Shown here piece by piece: positions 47,903 to 60,309 of a DNA stretch of 64,000 nucleotides. The stretch's first letter is position 1. Every line of letters starts with the position of its first letter. Made by a program: the position numbers and the translations under genes. The notes under the pieces are model-generated. The model had not been told where the DNA came from. It saw only the letters and a list, made by a program, of their open reading frames with translations, and did not search any database. Source of the stretch: a bacterium (GTDB lineage Bacteria > Zhuqueibacterota > Zhuqueibacteria > Residuimicrobiales > Residuimicrobiaceae); the NCBI GenBank assembly GCA_029554865.1, contig JAKPUX010000074.1, positions 30,359 to 94,358 of the forward strand, given 5' to 3'.

Positions 47903-48565
47903 TCATACAGCCGGGTTATTTGACCCTGCCGTCGCATTTGGACTCAGGAGATACAGATGCTGGGTGGGGGTATTGAGCCGGGCCTTTACCTGAATATGAT
48001 ATTTTGTAAAAAGGTCGGCCAGTATTTCGTCCTCGTGGTAATATACGGGTGATCCGAGCAGCCTGCGGAAACGGGCGTGCCAGCCCGCCGGGGAGACGGT
48101 CAGCAGCAGATGCCCTTCGCGGGTGAGCAGGCGCGCCGCTTCGCGGAGAAGGGGCTCCGGATCCCGCCAGTATTCAGCCACCCCGATTACCAGGAGGAGT
48201 CCGAAATGATGCGCCCGCAGCGGCAAGGCGGCCAGATCGGCGCACAGGGCCCACCCCACCTCACCATAGCGGCTCGCGCGCACCATCCGACGCGAACGGT
48301 CCACCCCGAGACAGGGCTCGTACCGCAGCCTGGCGGGCGCCGATCCTCTTCCGCAGCCGAGATCGGCCATCCAGGACTGCGAGGAGGGAACCATGGCGAG
48401 CAGGCGGGCAGCCGCCTCGTCTTCCCTGCGGGTCATGAAATACAGGGGCCAAAGACTCCGGCCCCACCCCAGCAGGCGCAGCCTTCCATCGCGGGCGCCC
48501 TGAAGAAAGCGCACAAGTCTATTTATGGCTGAGAAAGAGATCAACGTGGGCGAACTTTTCCACAT
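47903..48565 (-). CDS. Class I SAM-dependent methyltransferase (start uncertain)
   Basis: MADLGCGRGSAPARL, AEYWRDPEPLLREAARLL; overlaps 3' end of ade. Confidence 0.75.
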   Translation of the reverse strand: MWKSSPTLISFSAINRLVRFLQGARDGRLRLLGWGRSLWPLYFMTRREDEAAARLLAMVPSSQSWMADLGCGRGSAPARLRYEPCLGVDRSRRMVRASRYGEVGWALCADLAALPLRAHHFGLLLVIGVAEYWRDPEPLLREAARLLTREGHLLLTVSPAGWHARFRRLLGSPVYYHEDEILADLFTKYHIQVKARLNTPTQHLYLLSPNATAGSNNPAV

Positions 48566-50234
48566 CGACCAGACCGCGGTCCGTGAGCTTCAGCCGCGGA
48601 ATGACGGGCAGCGCCATGAACGACAGGGTCATGAGCGGATCCTCCAGCGCGATGCCCAGTGACCGGCAGGCTGCGATGAGATCGCGGGTGCGGCTGCTGA
48701 CGAACTCTATCGGCTTGTTGGACATCAGCCCGGCGATGGGCAGCTCGAGCGCTTCGAGTACCGTGCTGTTGTCGACTACGGCAATGCCGCCTCCCATCTT
48801 GTTGATGGTCGTGACCGCTTTCATGATGTCGCGGTCACTGATGCCTGCGGCAATAATGTTGTGGCTGTCATGACCGATCGAGGAGGCGATGGCCCCCCTT
48901 TTGAGGCCGAAACCCGTCATCAGCCCCTTGCCGATGTTTCCCGAGGCCCGATGGCGCTCCAGCACATAAAGGCGCACCAGATCCCGCTCGGGATCGGAGA
49001 TGACATGGCCGTCACGAACCGAGGGCTCCATTTCAAAGAACTGGGTGACGATCTGGTCGGGGATGACCCCGATAACCCGGCAGCGCTTGCCCGTCACCGG
49101 TATTGAAAATTCATCACCCTCCAGCCACTTGATGTTCACGGAGCTGCGCAGCATCGCCGGCTTGCGCACCGGGACCTCGTAGACCGGCACCCCGTCCTGG
49201 GCGACCAGGGCACCGTTTTTGTAGACCTTGTGAATATGGAAGGAATCAAAATCGTCAAACACCACCATATCCGCCAATTTTCCCGGTCCGATCCCCCCAA
49301 GCTTGCGCAGCCCGAAGTACTCGGCCGTATTGAGGGTGGCCATGCGCACCGCAGTGACCGGGTTGAGGCCGGCCTTGATCGCACTTTTGATGATGTAATT
49401 GACATGCCCCTCGCGGAGGATATCGTCGGGATGGCGGTCGTCCGTGCAGAAGAAGCAGCGCCGCTCATTTTCCGGGGTGACCAGGGGAAGGAGGTCGTGA
49501 AGGTTCTTGGTGCCCGAGCCCTCGCGGATCATGATGTACATGCCGAGGGCCAGTTTCTCCCGCGCCTCCTCCACAGTGGTGCATTCATGATCCGATTCCA
49601 CCCCGGCGGCGATATAGGCGGCCAGATCCGCGCCGCTCAGCCCCGGGGCATGGCCGTCGATGCGTTTGTCGGTCACGATCTTGATCTTGTCGAGCACATC
49701 GGGCTCGGCGTTGAGGACGCCGGGATAGTTCATCATCTCACCCAGACCCAGAACCCAGCGCTCGCGCAGAAAGGGAAAAATGTCGAAGGCGCGCAGCTCT
49801 GAGCCCGCTGATTCCAGGGGCGAGGAGGGCACACAGGAGGAGAGCATGAAGAAGACATTGAGAGGGTTGTATTTGCTGACATCCATCATATAACGGATGC
49901 CCTCATAGCCGAGCACATTGGCGATTTCGTGGGGATCGGCGATGACCGAGGTGGTGCCGAGGGGGACGACCGCCCGGCCGAACTGCGGAACCTCCACCAT
50001 CGAGCTCTCGATATGGACATGGCCGTCGATGAATCCGGGGGCAAGATGCATCCCCTTGAGATCCACCTCCTCCTCGCCGCGATAGCCGCTGCCCAGCCCG
50101 ACGATCGTATCCCGGTAGACCGCCACATCGCTCAGGACGATCTCACCGGAATAGACATTGATGACTCGCGCATTGCGCAGCACCAGTGAGCACTTGATCT
50201 GGTGGCGCGCGGCCTGGATCAGCTCTTTGACCAT
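48519..50234 (-). CDS. ade: Adenine deaminase
   Basis: APGFIDGHVHIESSMVEVPQF, GTTSVIADPHEIANVLG, MGGGIAVVD; ATG at 50234. Confidence 0.94.
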   Translation of the reverse strand: MVKELIQAARHQIKCSLVLRNARVINVYSGEIVLSDVAVYRDTIVGLGSGYRGEEEVDLKGMHLAPGFIDGHVHIESSMVEVPQFGRAVVPLGTTSVIADPHEIANVLGYEGIRYMMDVSKYNPLNVFFMLSSCVPSSPLESAGSELRAFDIFPFLRERWVLGLGEMMNYPGVLNAEPDVLDKIKIVTDKRIDGHAPGLSGADLAAYIAAGVESDHECTTVEEAREKLALGMYIMIREGSGTKNLHDLLPLVTPENERRCFFCTDDRHPDDILREGHVNYIIKSAIKAGLNPVTAVRMATLNTAEYFGLRKLGGIGPGKLADMVVFDDFDSFHIHKVYKNGALVAQDGVPVYEVPVRKPAMLRSSVNIKWLEGDEFSIPVTGKRCRVIGVIPDQIVTQFFEMEPSVRDGHVISDPERDLVRLYVLERHRASGNIGKGLMTGFGLKRGAIASSIGHDSHNIIAAGISDRDIMKAVTTINKMGGGIAVVDNSTVLEALELPIAGLMSNKPIEFVSSRTRDLIAACRSLGIALEDPLMTLSFMALPVIPRLKLTDRGLVDVEKFAHVDLFLSHK

Positions 50235-50346
50235 GACACCTCCCCGACGAATGACGGGTTCAGCCCGACCGGCAATTCTTTTTCTATAATAGCAATCATC
50301 CTGAAAAAAATCAAGGCTAAATCGCACGATCTTCCATCGCCCGCAC

Positions 50347-50388
50347 AAAAAAAAGAAAGGCCGGTCCCCTGCAAGGAGAACCGGCCTT
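50347..50388 (-). terminator. Intrinsic terminator downstream of the DHOD-like gene
   Basis: 9-bp stem AAGGCCGGT/ACCGGCCTT; on minus strand followed by TCTTTTTTTTG. Confidence 0.88.
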
Positions 50389-50410
50389 CCGGTCAGATCA
50401 GACCAGCCCC

Positions 50411-51403
50411 TCAGCGGGTGTAACTGTTGAGCGCCTTGATATAGTTGGCGCGCTCGTAGGCAGCGGGTTCGGCCACATTTTTCTGGCTCATGCTTCCGCG
50501 CGCCATCCTGAGATTGGTGTATTCGTGCTCTTCGAGCCATTTTTCCATCTCGTCGAGGATCTTGCCGAGGTGGGCGGGCCCGTGCTTGAGCAGAACGGCG
50601 CACAGATTGGCCACATCGGCCCCCGCCATGATCAGCTTGAGGGCATCAGTGGCGGTATGGACTCCGGAGGTCCCGGCCATGCTCGCCTTGATGCGGCCGA
50701 AGAGGATGGCGATCCAGCGTAGAGGCAGGCGCAGCTCCTCGGGGCTGCTCAACACCACCCCGGGCTTGACCTCAAGGGCTTCCAGATCGAGATCGGGCTG
50801 GTAAAAACGGTTGAAAAGGACCAGAGCATCCGCGCCTGCGTCATCGAGCCGCTTGGCCATCGCTGCAGTCGCGCTGAAAAAGGGGCTCAGCTTCATGGCA
50901 ACAGGAATCTTGACGCTGCTCTTGACGGCCTTGAGGACGTCGATGTAGACCTGTTCAATCTCGGCGCTGGTGCGGACTGGATCGGTGGCAAGCATGTAGA
51001 CGTTGAGCTCGAGTCCATCAGCGCCCGCCTGCTCCATCTTGCGGGCATAGTCGATCCAGCCACCAGTGGAGACCCCGTTGAGGCTGGCGATAATCGGGAT
51101 TCCGGTCGCCTCCTTGGCCTTGCGGATGTGCTCAAGATAGCCCTCAGGCCCAAGCCGATACTCCTGCGCCTCGGGAAAATAGGTCAGCGCCTCGGCAAAA
51201 CTGTCGGTGCCATAGCTGAGGAAATGATCCAGCTCCTCGGCCTCGAACGAGATCTGCTCTTCGAAAAGGGAATAGAGAACGATCGCCGATGCCCCGGCAT
51301 CCTCGAGATTCTTGATGGTATCCAGATTCTTGGAGAGGGGGGAGGCCGAAGGAACCAGCGGGTTCTTGAGCTTCAAGCCCATATAGGTGGTTGTTAAATC
51401 CAT
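50411..51403 (-). CDS. Dihydroorotate dehydrogenase-like protein
   Basis: [27 protein letters not shown]-barrel FMN-type sequence; next to PFOR. Confidence 0.82.
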   Translation of the reverse strand: MDLTTTYMGLKLKNPLVPSASPLSKNLDTIKNLEDAGASAIVLYSLFEEQISFEAEELDHFLSYGTDSFAEALTYFPEAQEYRLGPEGYLEHIRKAKEATGIPIIASLNGVSTGGWIDYARKMEQAGADGLELNVYMLATDPVRTSAEIEQVYIDVLKAVKSSVKIPVAMKLSPFFSATAAMAKRLDDAGADALVLFNRFYQPDLDLEALEVKPGVVLSSPEELRLPLRWIAILFGRIKASMAGTSGVHTATDALKLIMAGADVANLCAVLLKHGPAHLGKILDEMEKWLEEHEYTNLRMARGSMSQKNVAEPAAYERANYIKALNSYTR

Positions 51404-51436
51404 ATATGCCTGTCCTTTCTATCTCGGTGAGCGCCT

Positions 51437-51462
51437 CGGCGGATTCAGGGGTGAATCCGCCG
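51437..51462. repeat. 11-bp perfect inverted repeat in nifJ-DHOD intercistronic region
   Basis: CGGCGGATTCA GGGG TGAATCCGCCG. Confidence 0.85.
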
Positions 51463-51500
51463 GGCGGATTAGTCTCGAATGAACCACGGGATGAGAGCGA

Positions 51501-55088
<3,588 letters not shown>

Positions 55089-55255
55089 TACATGCCTCCA
55101 TACAGATGTTGATTATGCGATATGGGACTCAAATCAGTTGTTGACCGGAAGTACTTTTCCGCTCAGTGCCGGCCGCGGCGATCGGGCGGATCGAACGAGT
55201 TGCCTGTAATCAGCAACTAAGTTAAATAAAAAATAAGTGGAAAGCAAGAATTTTA

Positions 55256-55341
55256 GCGGAGAAAGACATAACGGTGGGAACCAGATTTCCCGGGGTACGC
55301 GGAGCAAGGCATAACAGTGGCAACCAGATTTCGGGGGGTAC
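55256..55341. repeat. Tandem duplication of a 43-bp unit
   Basis: Two adjacent 43-bp copies (55256-55298, 55299-55341) with about 6 mismatches; core TGGnAACCAGATTTCnnGGGGTAC. Confidence 0.9.
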
Positions 55342-55432
55342 CCTCCAGGAGATTGACCTTGATTTTGTTGCTTATTTTCCTTTAATTGGAGCCAGTCAGC
55401 CCCTTCCACCCCTTGATGCGAGTGATTGACTC

Positions 55433-56269
55433 ATGAATCCATCCAACGCTCTCTCCCGGCTGGCCGCCACTGAGGCGGTCATCTGCGACCTCGACGGCAC
55501 GCTCTATCTCGACGGCCTCCCCCTGCCCGGCGCCCACGATTTCCTGCGCGCGGTCCTGGACTCCGGCCGCCAGCTCTTCTATTTCACCAACAATACCTCC
55601 CGCTCCCGCCGCAGTTATATCGAAAAACTGGGCCGGATCCGGTTCCCGGTCTGCGCGGAACAGATCATCACCGCCGCCGACTGCACCTTCACCTACCTTC
55701 GTCATCATCACCTCGGCCCCGCTATCTACCTGATCGGCAACAATGACCTCAAGCGGGAATTCGAAGAGGCGGGCTTTGCCTGCTGGGATGAAGAGCGCTG
55801 CTCACGTGAACTCCCGCAGGCGGTGGTGCTCGGCTTCGACACCGAATTGACCTATGCGAAGATCCGCACCGGCTATGAGCTGATGGTGAAGGGCGTCCCC
55901 TACATCGCCACCCATGCCGACCTTCTCTGTCCTGTCGCCGGCGGCCGGTTCATCCCGGATGTGGGCTCCTTCATTTCCCTCTTTGCCACCGCCACCGGCG
56001 GTTCGGAACCCCTGGTCATGGGCAAGCCCAACCGGCCGGCTGTCGAGGCCATTTGTGACCGCACCGGGCTGCCGGCCGAAAAAATCGCCTTCATCGGCGA
56101 CCGGCTCTACACCGACATACGCATGGCTCACAAATTCGGGATGGTCGGTGTCCTGGTCCTCAGTGGCGAAACCAGCCGTGAGATGGCTGCGGCCTCCCCG
56201 GATCACCCCCTCATGACCGTCGATTCTGTCGCCGATCTTATCCCTCACCTGGAGCGCCCCCGCCTCTAG
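55433..56269 (+). CDS. HAD-IIA (NagD-like) phosphatase
   Basis: AVICDLDGTLYLDGLPLPGA, FYFTNNTSRSR, FIGDRLYTDIRMAHKFGM. Confidence 0.92.
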   Translation: MNPSNALSRLAATEAVICDLDGTLYLDGLPLPGAHDFLRAVLDSGRQLFYFTNNTSRSRRSYIEKLGRIRFPVCAEQIITAADCTFTYLRHHHLGPAIYLIGNNDLKREFEEAGFACWDEERCSRELPQAVVLGFDTELTYAKIRTGYELMVKGVPYIATHADLLCPVAGGRFIPDVGSFISLFATATGGSEPLVMGKPNRPAVEAICDRTGLPAEKIAFIGDRLYTDIRMAHKFGMVGVLVLSGETSREMAAASPDHPLMTVDSVADLIPHLERPRL

Positions 56270-56291
56270 GCCTGCGCACCCCCAAATAGCA

Positions 56292-56330
56292 AACCCCGGC
56301 TCGAATATTCAGGCCGGGGTTATTTTTATT
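56292..56330 (+). terminator. Intrinsic terminator
   Basis: AACCCCGGC/GCCGGGGTT stem, 12-nt loop, then ATTTTTATTTC. Confidence 0.85.
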
Positions 56331-56390
56331 TCATCTGCTGACAGGCGCGTTACGCCTCACACAGAAAAATCCGCTCGCCGCCGCCTGGAA

Positions 56391-56984
56391 TCAGGCGGTC
56401 GGTTTGGGCTTCATCGCATTGATGACCGCCTTTTTGTGCGAGTTCCAGTAATCGATGCCGGACCAAAGGGTGATCAGCGCCGCGATAAAGATGATGATCG
56501 AGGTGAGCATATGATAGCGTCCGGGCACTTCAGCAAGCCAGGGCCACCACTCCGCCTTGTGGACGACGATGAGGATGAGCACCAGCCAGATGCTGACCGC
56601 CTGGCCCCAGGCCTTGATCTTTCCGCTCTGCCGCGCCGAAACCACAAAACCCTCCAGCACCGAAAAAACGCGGATGATCGAAACCAGGGTGTCGCGATAG
56701 AAAAAGATGGCGATCACCCAGAGGGGGGCCAAATCAGCACTCAGGAAACAAAGAAAAATAGAGAAACGCGAGATGCTGTCGGCAAAGGGATCCATCAGCT
56801 TGCCGAAATCGGAGGTCTGTTTGTTGCGCCGCGCAAAAAAGCCGTCAAACATATCCGACAGCTCAATGATCAGGGCGAGAAAGAAACAGATGATGTATGA
56901 GGGCAGGGTATCGAACATGAAGGCGATGATGAACAGCGGGGATAAAAAAATCCGGCTGACGGTGAGGATATTGGGCAGTTTCAT
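56391..56984 (-). CDS. pgsA: CDP-alcohol phosphatidyltransferase (PgsA-like)
   Basis: MKLPNILTVSRIFLSPLFI; SDMFDGFFARRNKQTSDFGKLMDPFADS matches the CDP-alcohol motif. Confidence 0.9.
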   Translation of the reverse strand: MKLPNILTVSRIFLSPLFIIAFMFDTLPSYIICFFLALIIELSDMFDGFFARRNKQTSDFGKLMDPFADSISRFSIFLCFLSADLAPLWVIAIFFYRDTLVSIIRVFSVLEGFVVSARQSGKIKAWGQAVSIWLVLILIVVHKAEWWPWLAEVPGRYHMLTSIIIFIAALITLWSGIDYWNSHKKAVINAMKPKPTA

Positions 56985-57220
56985 GGGCTCTCTTTGTCGA
57001 TTATTATTTGCTGATTTTGCCATAAAATAAACAAAAAAAGACCAAGCATCAAGATATTTTATCTCAGGGTACCCCCCTAATTCCGACTACCTGAGCAAAT
57101 CAACGCGCATGAAGCCGAAAGCCTGAATCCAACCCGGACCCCCGTCATCTAACAGCATGGTTGTTTAATCCACAAACCCTGCCGGCCAGTGGCCGGCCCG
57201 ATCTCTTTAAGGAGGCAGCA

Positions 57221-57598
57221 ATGGATATCAAAATCACCTTTCCGGGCGGACTGCGTGTGGACGCCCAATACGGTCCCGTGACCATCCCTACTAATCAGGA
57301 CGGCTCAGCGCCCGCCCCCTTCGCCCTTTTCCTCGCTTCCATCGGCACCTGCGCGGGCATCTATGTGCTCAGCTTTTGCAAACAACGCGGCCTGAACACC
57401 GAAGGGCTGGAGATCACCCAGAGCATGATCACCGACCCTGTCACCCATATGATCCGCAAGATCGCCCTGGAGATCAAGCTGCCCGCCGGATTTCCTGAAA
57501 AATACCGTGAAGCGGTGATCCGGGCGGCGGATCAGTGTGCGGTGAAAAAACATCTCGCGCAGCCCCCGGAATTTTCCATCTCGACGACAGGGGCTTGA
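57221..57598 (+). CDS. OsmC-family protein
   Basis: MDIKITFPGGLRVDAQYG, ALFLASIGTCAGIYVLSFCKQRGL. Confidence 0.85.
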   Translation: MDIKITFPGGLRVDAQYGPVTIPTNQDGSAPAPFALFLASIGTCAGIYVLSFCKQRGLNTEGLEITQSMITDPVTHMIRKIALEIKLPAGFPEKYREAVIRAADQCAVKKHLAQPPEFSISTTGA

Positions 57599-57645
57599 GG
57601 GAAGACCCAATATATTGACGCCGCGCAAAAAAGAATAAATAAGTA

Positions 57646-57673
57646 TTGACTTTTATGCAGAAAAGGCTATATT
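57646..57673 (+). promoter_or_regulatory. Predicted sigma-70-like promoter for the ATP-grasp/KamA operon
   Basis: TTGACT, 16 nt, TATATT in an AT-rich leader 94 nt upstream of the first start. Confidence 0.5.
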
Positions 57674-57766
57674 TATCCCCAAATTATTCATGCAATTATT
57701 TTACCTGATACGAAACTTTTTCGGCCCAACGTCGTTATATTCTGAAATTCAGGAGAGGGCATCATC

Positions 57767-58819
57767 TTGAAAATTGCTTTGATACATAGCTCTAAAAACG
57801 GCATGGCCGAGATGGTTTCGCGTCAATTCGTCGAGGAAATAGCCGAGGAGGATGAAGAACCTCCTCCAGATTTGCTCGCCGAGTGTGATTCCGACGAGAC
57901 CATATCAGCCGTTCAGCGCGCCCTCGCTGAACGGCATGAGGTTGTTTTAATCGAATCCGATGAATTCGCTTTCCATCACCTCCAGGAAAGCCGCCCTGAC
58001 CTTGTGTTTAATATGGCCGAACGCCTTTCCGGCCCCAACCGTGAATCCCAAATCCCAACTCTTTGCGAATACCTCAACATTCCCTACACCGGCTCCGATC
58101 CCCTCACCCTGGGCATCTGCCTTGACAAGTCACGCGCCAAGGAAATCCTCTCCTACTATCAGATTCCCAATCCGCACTTCTGGATATTCGATTGCGAGGA
58201 TGCTGTTCCCGATGGCCTGCCTCTGCCCCTGATGGTCAAACCCCTCTATGAGGGCTCAAGCAAGGGGATCAAGGACAACTCCCTGGTCCGCACCTCCGCC
58301 GAACTTAGGGAACGGGTCGGCGAGGTCAGCCGCCACTACCGCCAGCCGGTCATCGTCGAACGCTTTCTACCCGGCCGCGAATTCACGGTCGGCTTTATCG
58401 GCAATAATCCCGGCCTCGAGATTCTCCCCGTTGTCGAAATCGACCATGCCCAACTCCCCCGGGGGGCGGCGCCAATCTATTCCTATGAAGCGAAATGGAT
58501 CTGGGACACAACCGACAAGCCCCTCGCCATCTTCAAGTGCCCTGCCGATATCAGCGCGGAACTCCAGGCCGGGATAGAAGACCTGGTCCGCAAGGTCGTC
58601 AAGGTGCTCCGCCTCAAGGACTGGGGCCGCATCGATATCCGTCTCGATGAAAAGGACGAACCGCAAATCATTGAAGCCAATCCACTCCCGGGGATTCTGC
58701 CTAATCCGGATGACAATTCATGTTTGCCTAAAGCGGCACGCGCTGCCGGTTACAGCTACAACCAGCTGATCCTTCGTGTGGTTGAGGAGGCTGCCGTGCG
58801 CAATGGACTGGCATCATGA
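57767..58819 (+). CDS. D-Ala-D-Ala-ligase-like ATP-grasp enzyme 1
   Basis: LVFNMAERLSGPNRESQIPTLCEYLNIPYTGSDPLTLGICLDKSRAKEIL, KPLYEGSSKGI, EANPLPGILPNPDDNSCLPKAARAAGYSY; TTG start with AGGAGAGG. Confidence 0.9.
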   Translation: MKIALIHSSKNGMAEMVSRQFVEEIAEEDEEPPPDLLAECDSDETISAVQRALAERHEVVLIESDEFAFHHLQESRPDLVFNMAERLSGPNRESQIPTLCEYLNIPYTGSDPLTLGICLDKSRAKEILSYYQIPNPHFWIFDCEDAVPDGLPLPLMVKPLYEGSSKGIKDNSLVRTSAELRERVGEVSRHYRQPVIVERFLPGREFTVGFIGNNPGLEILPVVEIDHAQLPRGAAPIYSYEAKWIWDTTDKPLAIFKCPADISAELQAGIEDLVRKVVKVLRLKDWGRIDIRLDEKDEPQIIEANPLPGILPNPDDNSCLPKAARAAGYSYNQLILRVVEEAAVRNGLAS

Positions 58820-59826
58820 CCGGAACCAGCCCGCTCGTGGGCATTGCGTTCAACTCTTTCGCGCCCGCTGCCAACCGCAGCGATGAGACCATCTCTGAAA
58901 CCTCCGTCGAGCAAACAGCCGCGGAGCTCTTCGCCGCACTGCGCGATGCCGGCTATGCAGCAGTGCTGCTGCCGCTGCGCGACAGTCTCACCGATCTGGT
59001 GGAGCGACTCCGCGAACAACCCTGCGATCTGCTCATCAATCTATGCGAGGCCTTTCGCGGCATTCCGCAGCTCGAACCACATGTGGCCGCCTTTTTTGAG
59101 GCCATGGGCTGGCCCTTCACCGGCAACAGTCCGGTCACACTGGCCCTCTGTCAGCAGAAATTCGTGAGCAAAGCCATCCTGCAGGCGCACGGGCTGCCCT
59201 GCCCTGACGGCGCACTTGTTCAGCCCGGCGCTGAGCTGCCCGATATCGCCCTGCCGGTCATCGTTAAACCGAATGCGGAGGATGCCAGCCTGGGCATCCA
59301 TCCTGATTCGGTGATCTACGAGCGGGCCCAACTGCAGCGGCAGGTCGAGAGAATCTGGACCGGCTACCATCAACCCGCCCTGGTCGAACGCTTCATCGAA
59401 GGCCGCGAGTTCAATGTCGGTGTCCTCCAGAGAGGGAGCCGCCTGGAAGCCTTGCCGGTCTCCGAGATCAGCTTTGCCGGCATGCCCGAGGGGACCCCCC
59501 GAATTGTCGGCTATGAGGCAAAATGGTTTGAGGACCATCCCCTCTACCAGGCCACCGTTCCCCTCTGCCCGGCCCCGATCACGGAATCCCTGCGGGAGGC
59601 CTTGCAAAGCCTGGCGGTCAAGGCCTTTTCGGCGATGGGCTGCCGCGACTATGCCCGGGTCGATTTCCGGACCAGCGGTGAGGGCGAGATCTTTGTCCTC
59701 GAGGTCAATCCCAATCCCGATATCGGGCTTGGCGCCGGCTATGCCCGTGCCCTCAAGGCCGCAGGGCTGCCTTATACCGAATTCTGGCGCATCCTCATCA
59801 ACAACGCCCTCGAGCGCAAGGAGTGA
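58816..59826 (+). CDS. D-Ala-D-Ala-ligase-like ATP-grasp enzyme 2
   Basis: LLINLCEAFRGIPQLEPHVAAFFEAMGWPFTGNSPVTLALCQQKFVSKAIL, KPNAEDASLGI, FVLEVNPNPDIGLGAGYARALKAAGL; ATGA overlap with enzyme 1. Confidence 0.9.
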   Translation: MTGTSPLVGIAFNSFAPAANRSDETISETSVEQTAAELFAALRDAGYAAVLLPLRDSLTDLVERLREQPCDLLINLCEAFRGIPQLEPHVAAFFEAMGWPFTGNSPVTLALCQQKFVSKAILQAHGLPCPDGALVQPGAELPDIALPVIVKPNAEDASLGIHPDSVIYERAQLQRQVERIWTGYHQPALVERFIEGREFNVGVLQRGSRLEALPVSEISFAGMPEGTPRIVGYEAKWFEDHPLYQATVPLCPAPITESLREALQSLAVKAFSAMGCRDYARVDFRTSGEGEIFVLEVNPNPDIGLGAGYARALKAAGLPYTEFWRILINNALERKE

Positions 59827-59828
59827 CC

Positions 59829-60302
59829 ATGATCCGCGCCATGCAGCCGCAGGACAAAGAGGAAGTGATACGCCTGCTCCAAGCAACCGGCATGTTCACC
59901 GCCGAAGAAGTTGTGGTCGCTGAAGAACTTGTCGACCTTTATCTGAATCTGCCCGGGCAAAAGGATTATATCGTGGATGTGCTCGAGGAAGATTCGGGCC
60001 GGGTTGTCGGCTTTGCCACATGGGGGCCTACCCCCCTGACCGATGGCACTTTTGATCTCTACTGGATTGCCGTCTCACCCGAGGCGCAAGGCAAGGGGTA
60101 CGGGAAAATGCTGCTGCGCCAGGTTGAGAATAAAATTGAGGAGGAGAAGGGAAGAGTACTGATCATCGAGACTTCGTCCCAGCCGCGGTACGAAAGCACC
60201 CGGCAATTCTATCTTAAACAGCACTATCAGGAAGTCGCGCGCATCGCCGATTTTTACCGAGCGAACGATGATCGCATTATCTATGCCAAGTATTTCTCTT
60301 GA
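59829..60302 (+). CDS. GNAT-family N-acetyltransferase
   Basis: LYWIAVSPEAQGKGYGKMLLRQVE acetyl-CoA-binding motif A; alternative GTG start at 59823. Confidence 0.92.
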   Translation: MIRAMQPQDKEEVIRLLQATGMFTAEEVVVAEELVDLYLNLPGQKDYIVDVLEEDSGRVVGFATWGPTPLTDGTFDLYWIAVSPEAQGKGYGKMLLRQVENKIEEEKGRVLIIETSSQPRYESTRQFYLKQHYQEVARIADFYRANDDRIIYAKYFS

Positions 60303-60309
60303 AAGGATT

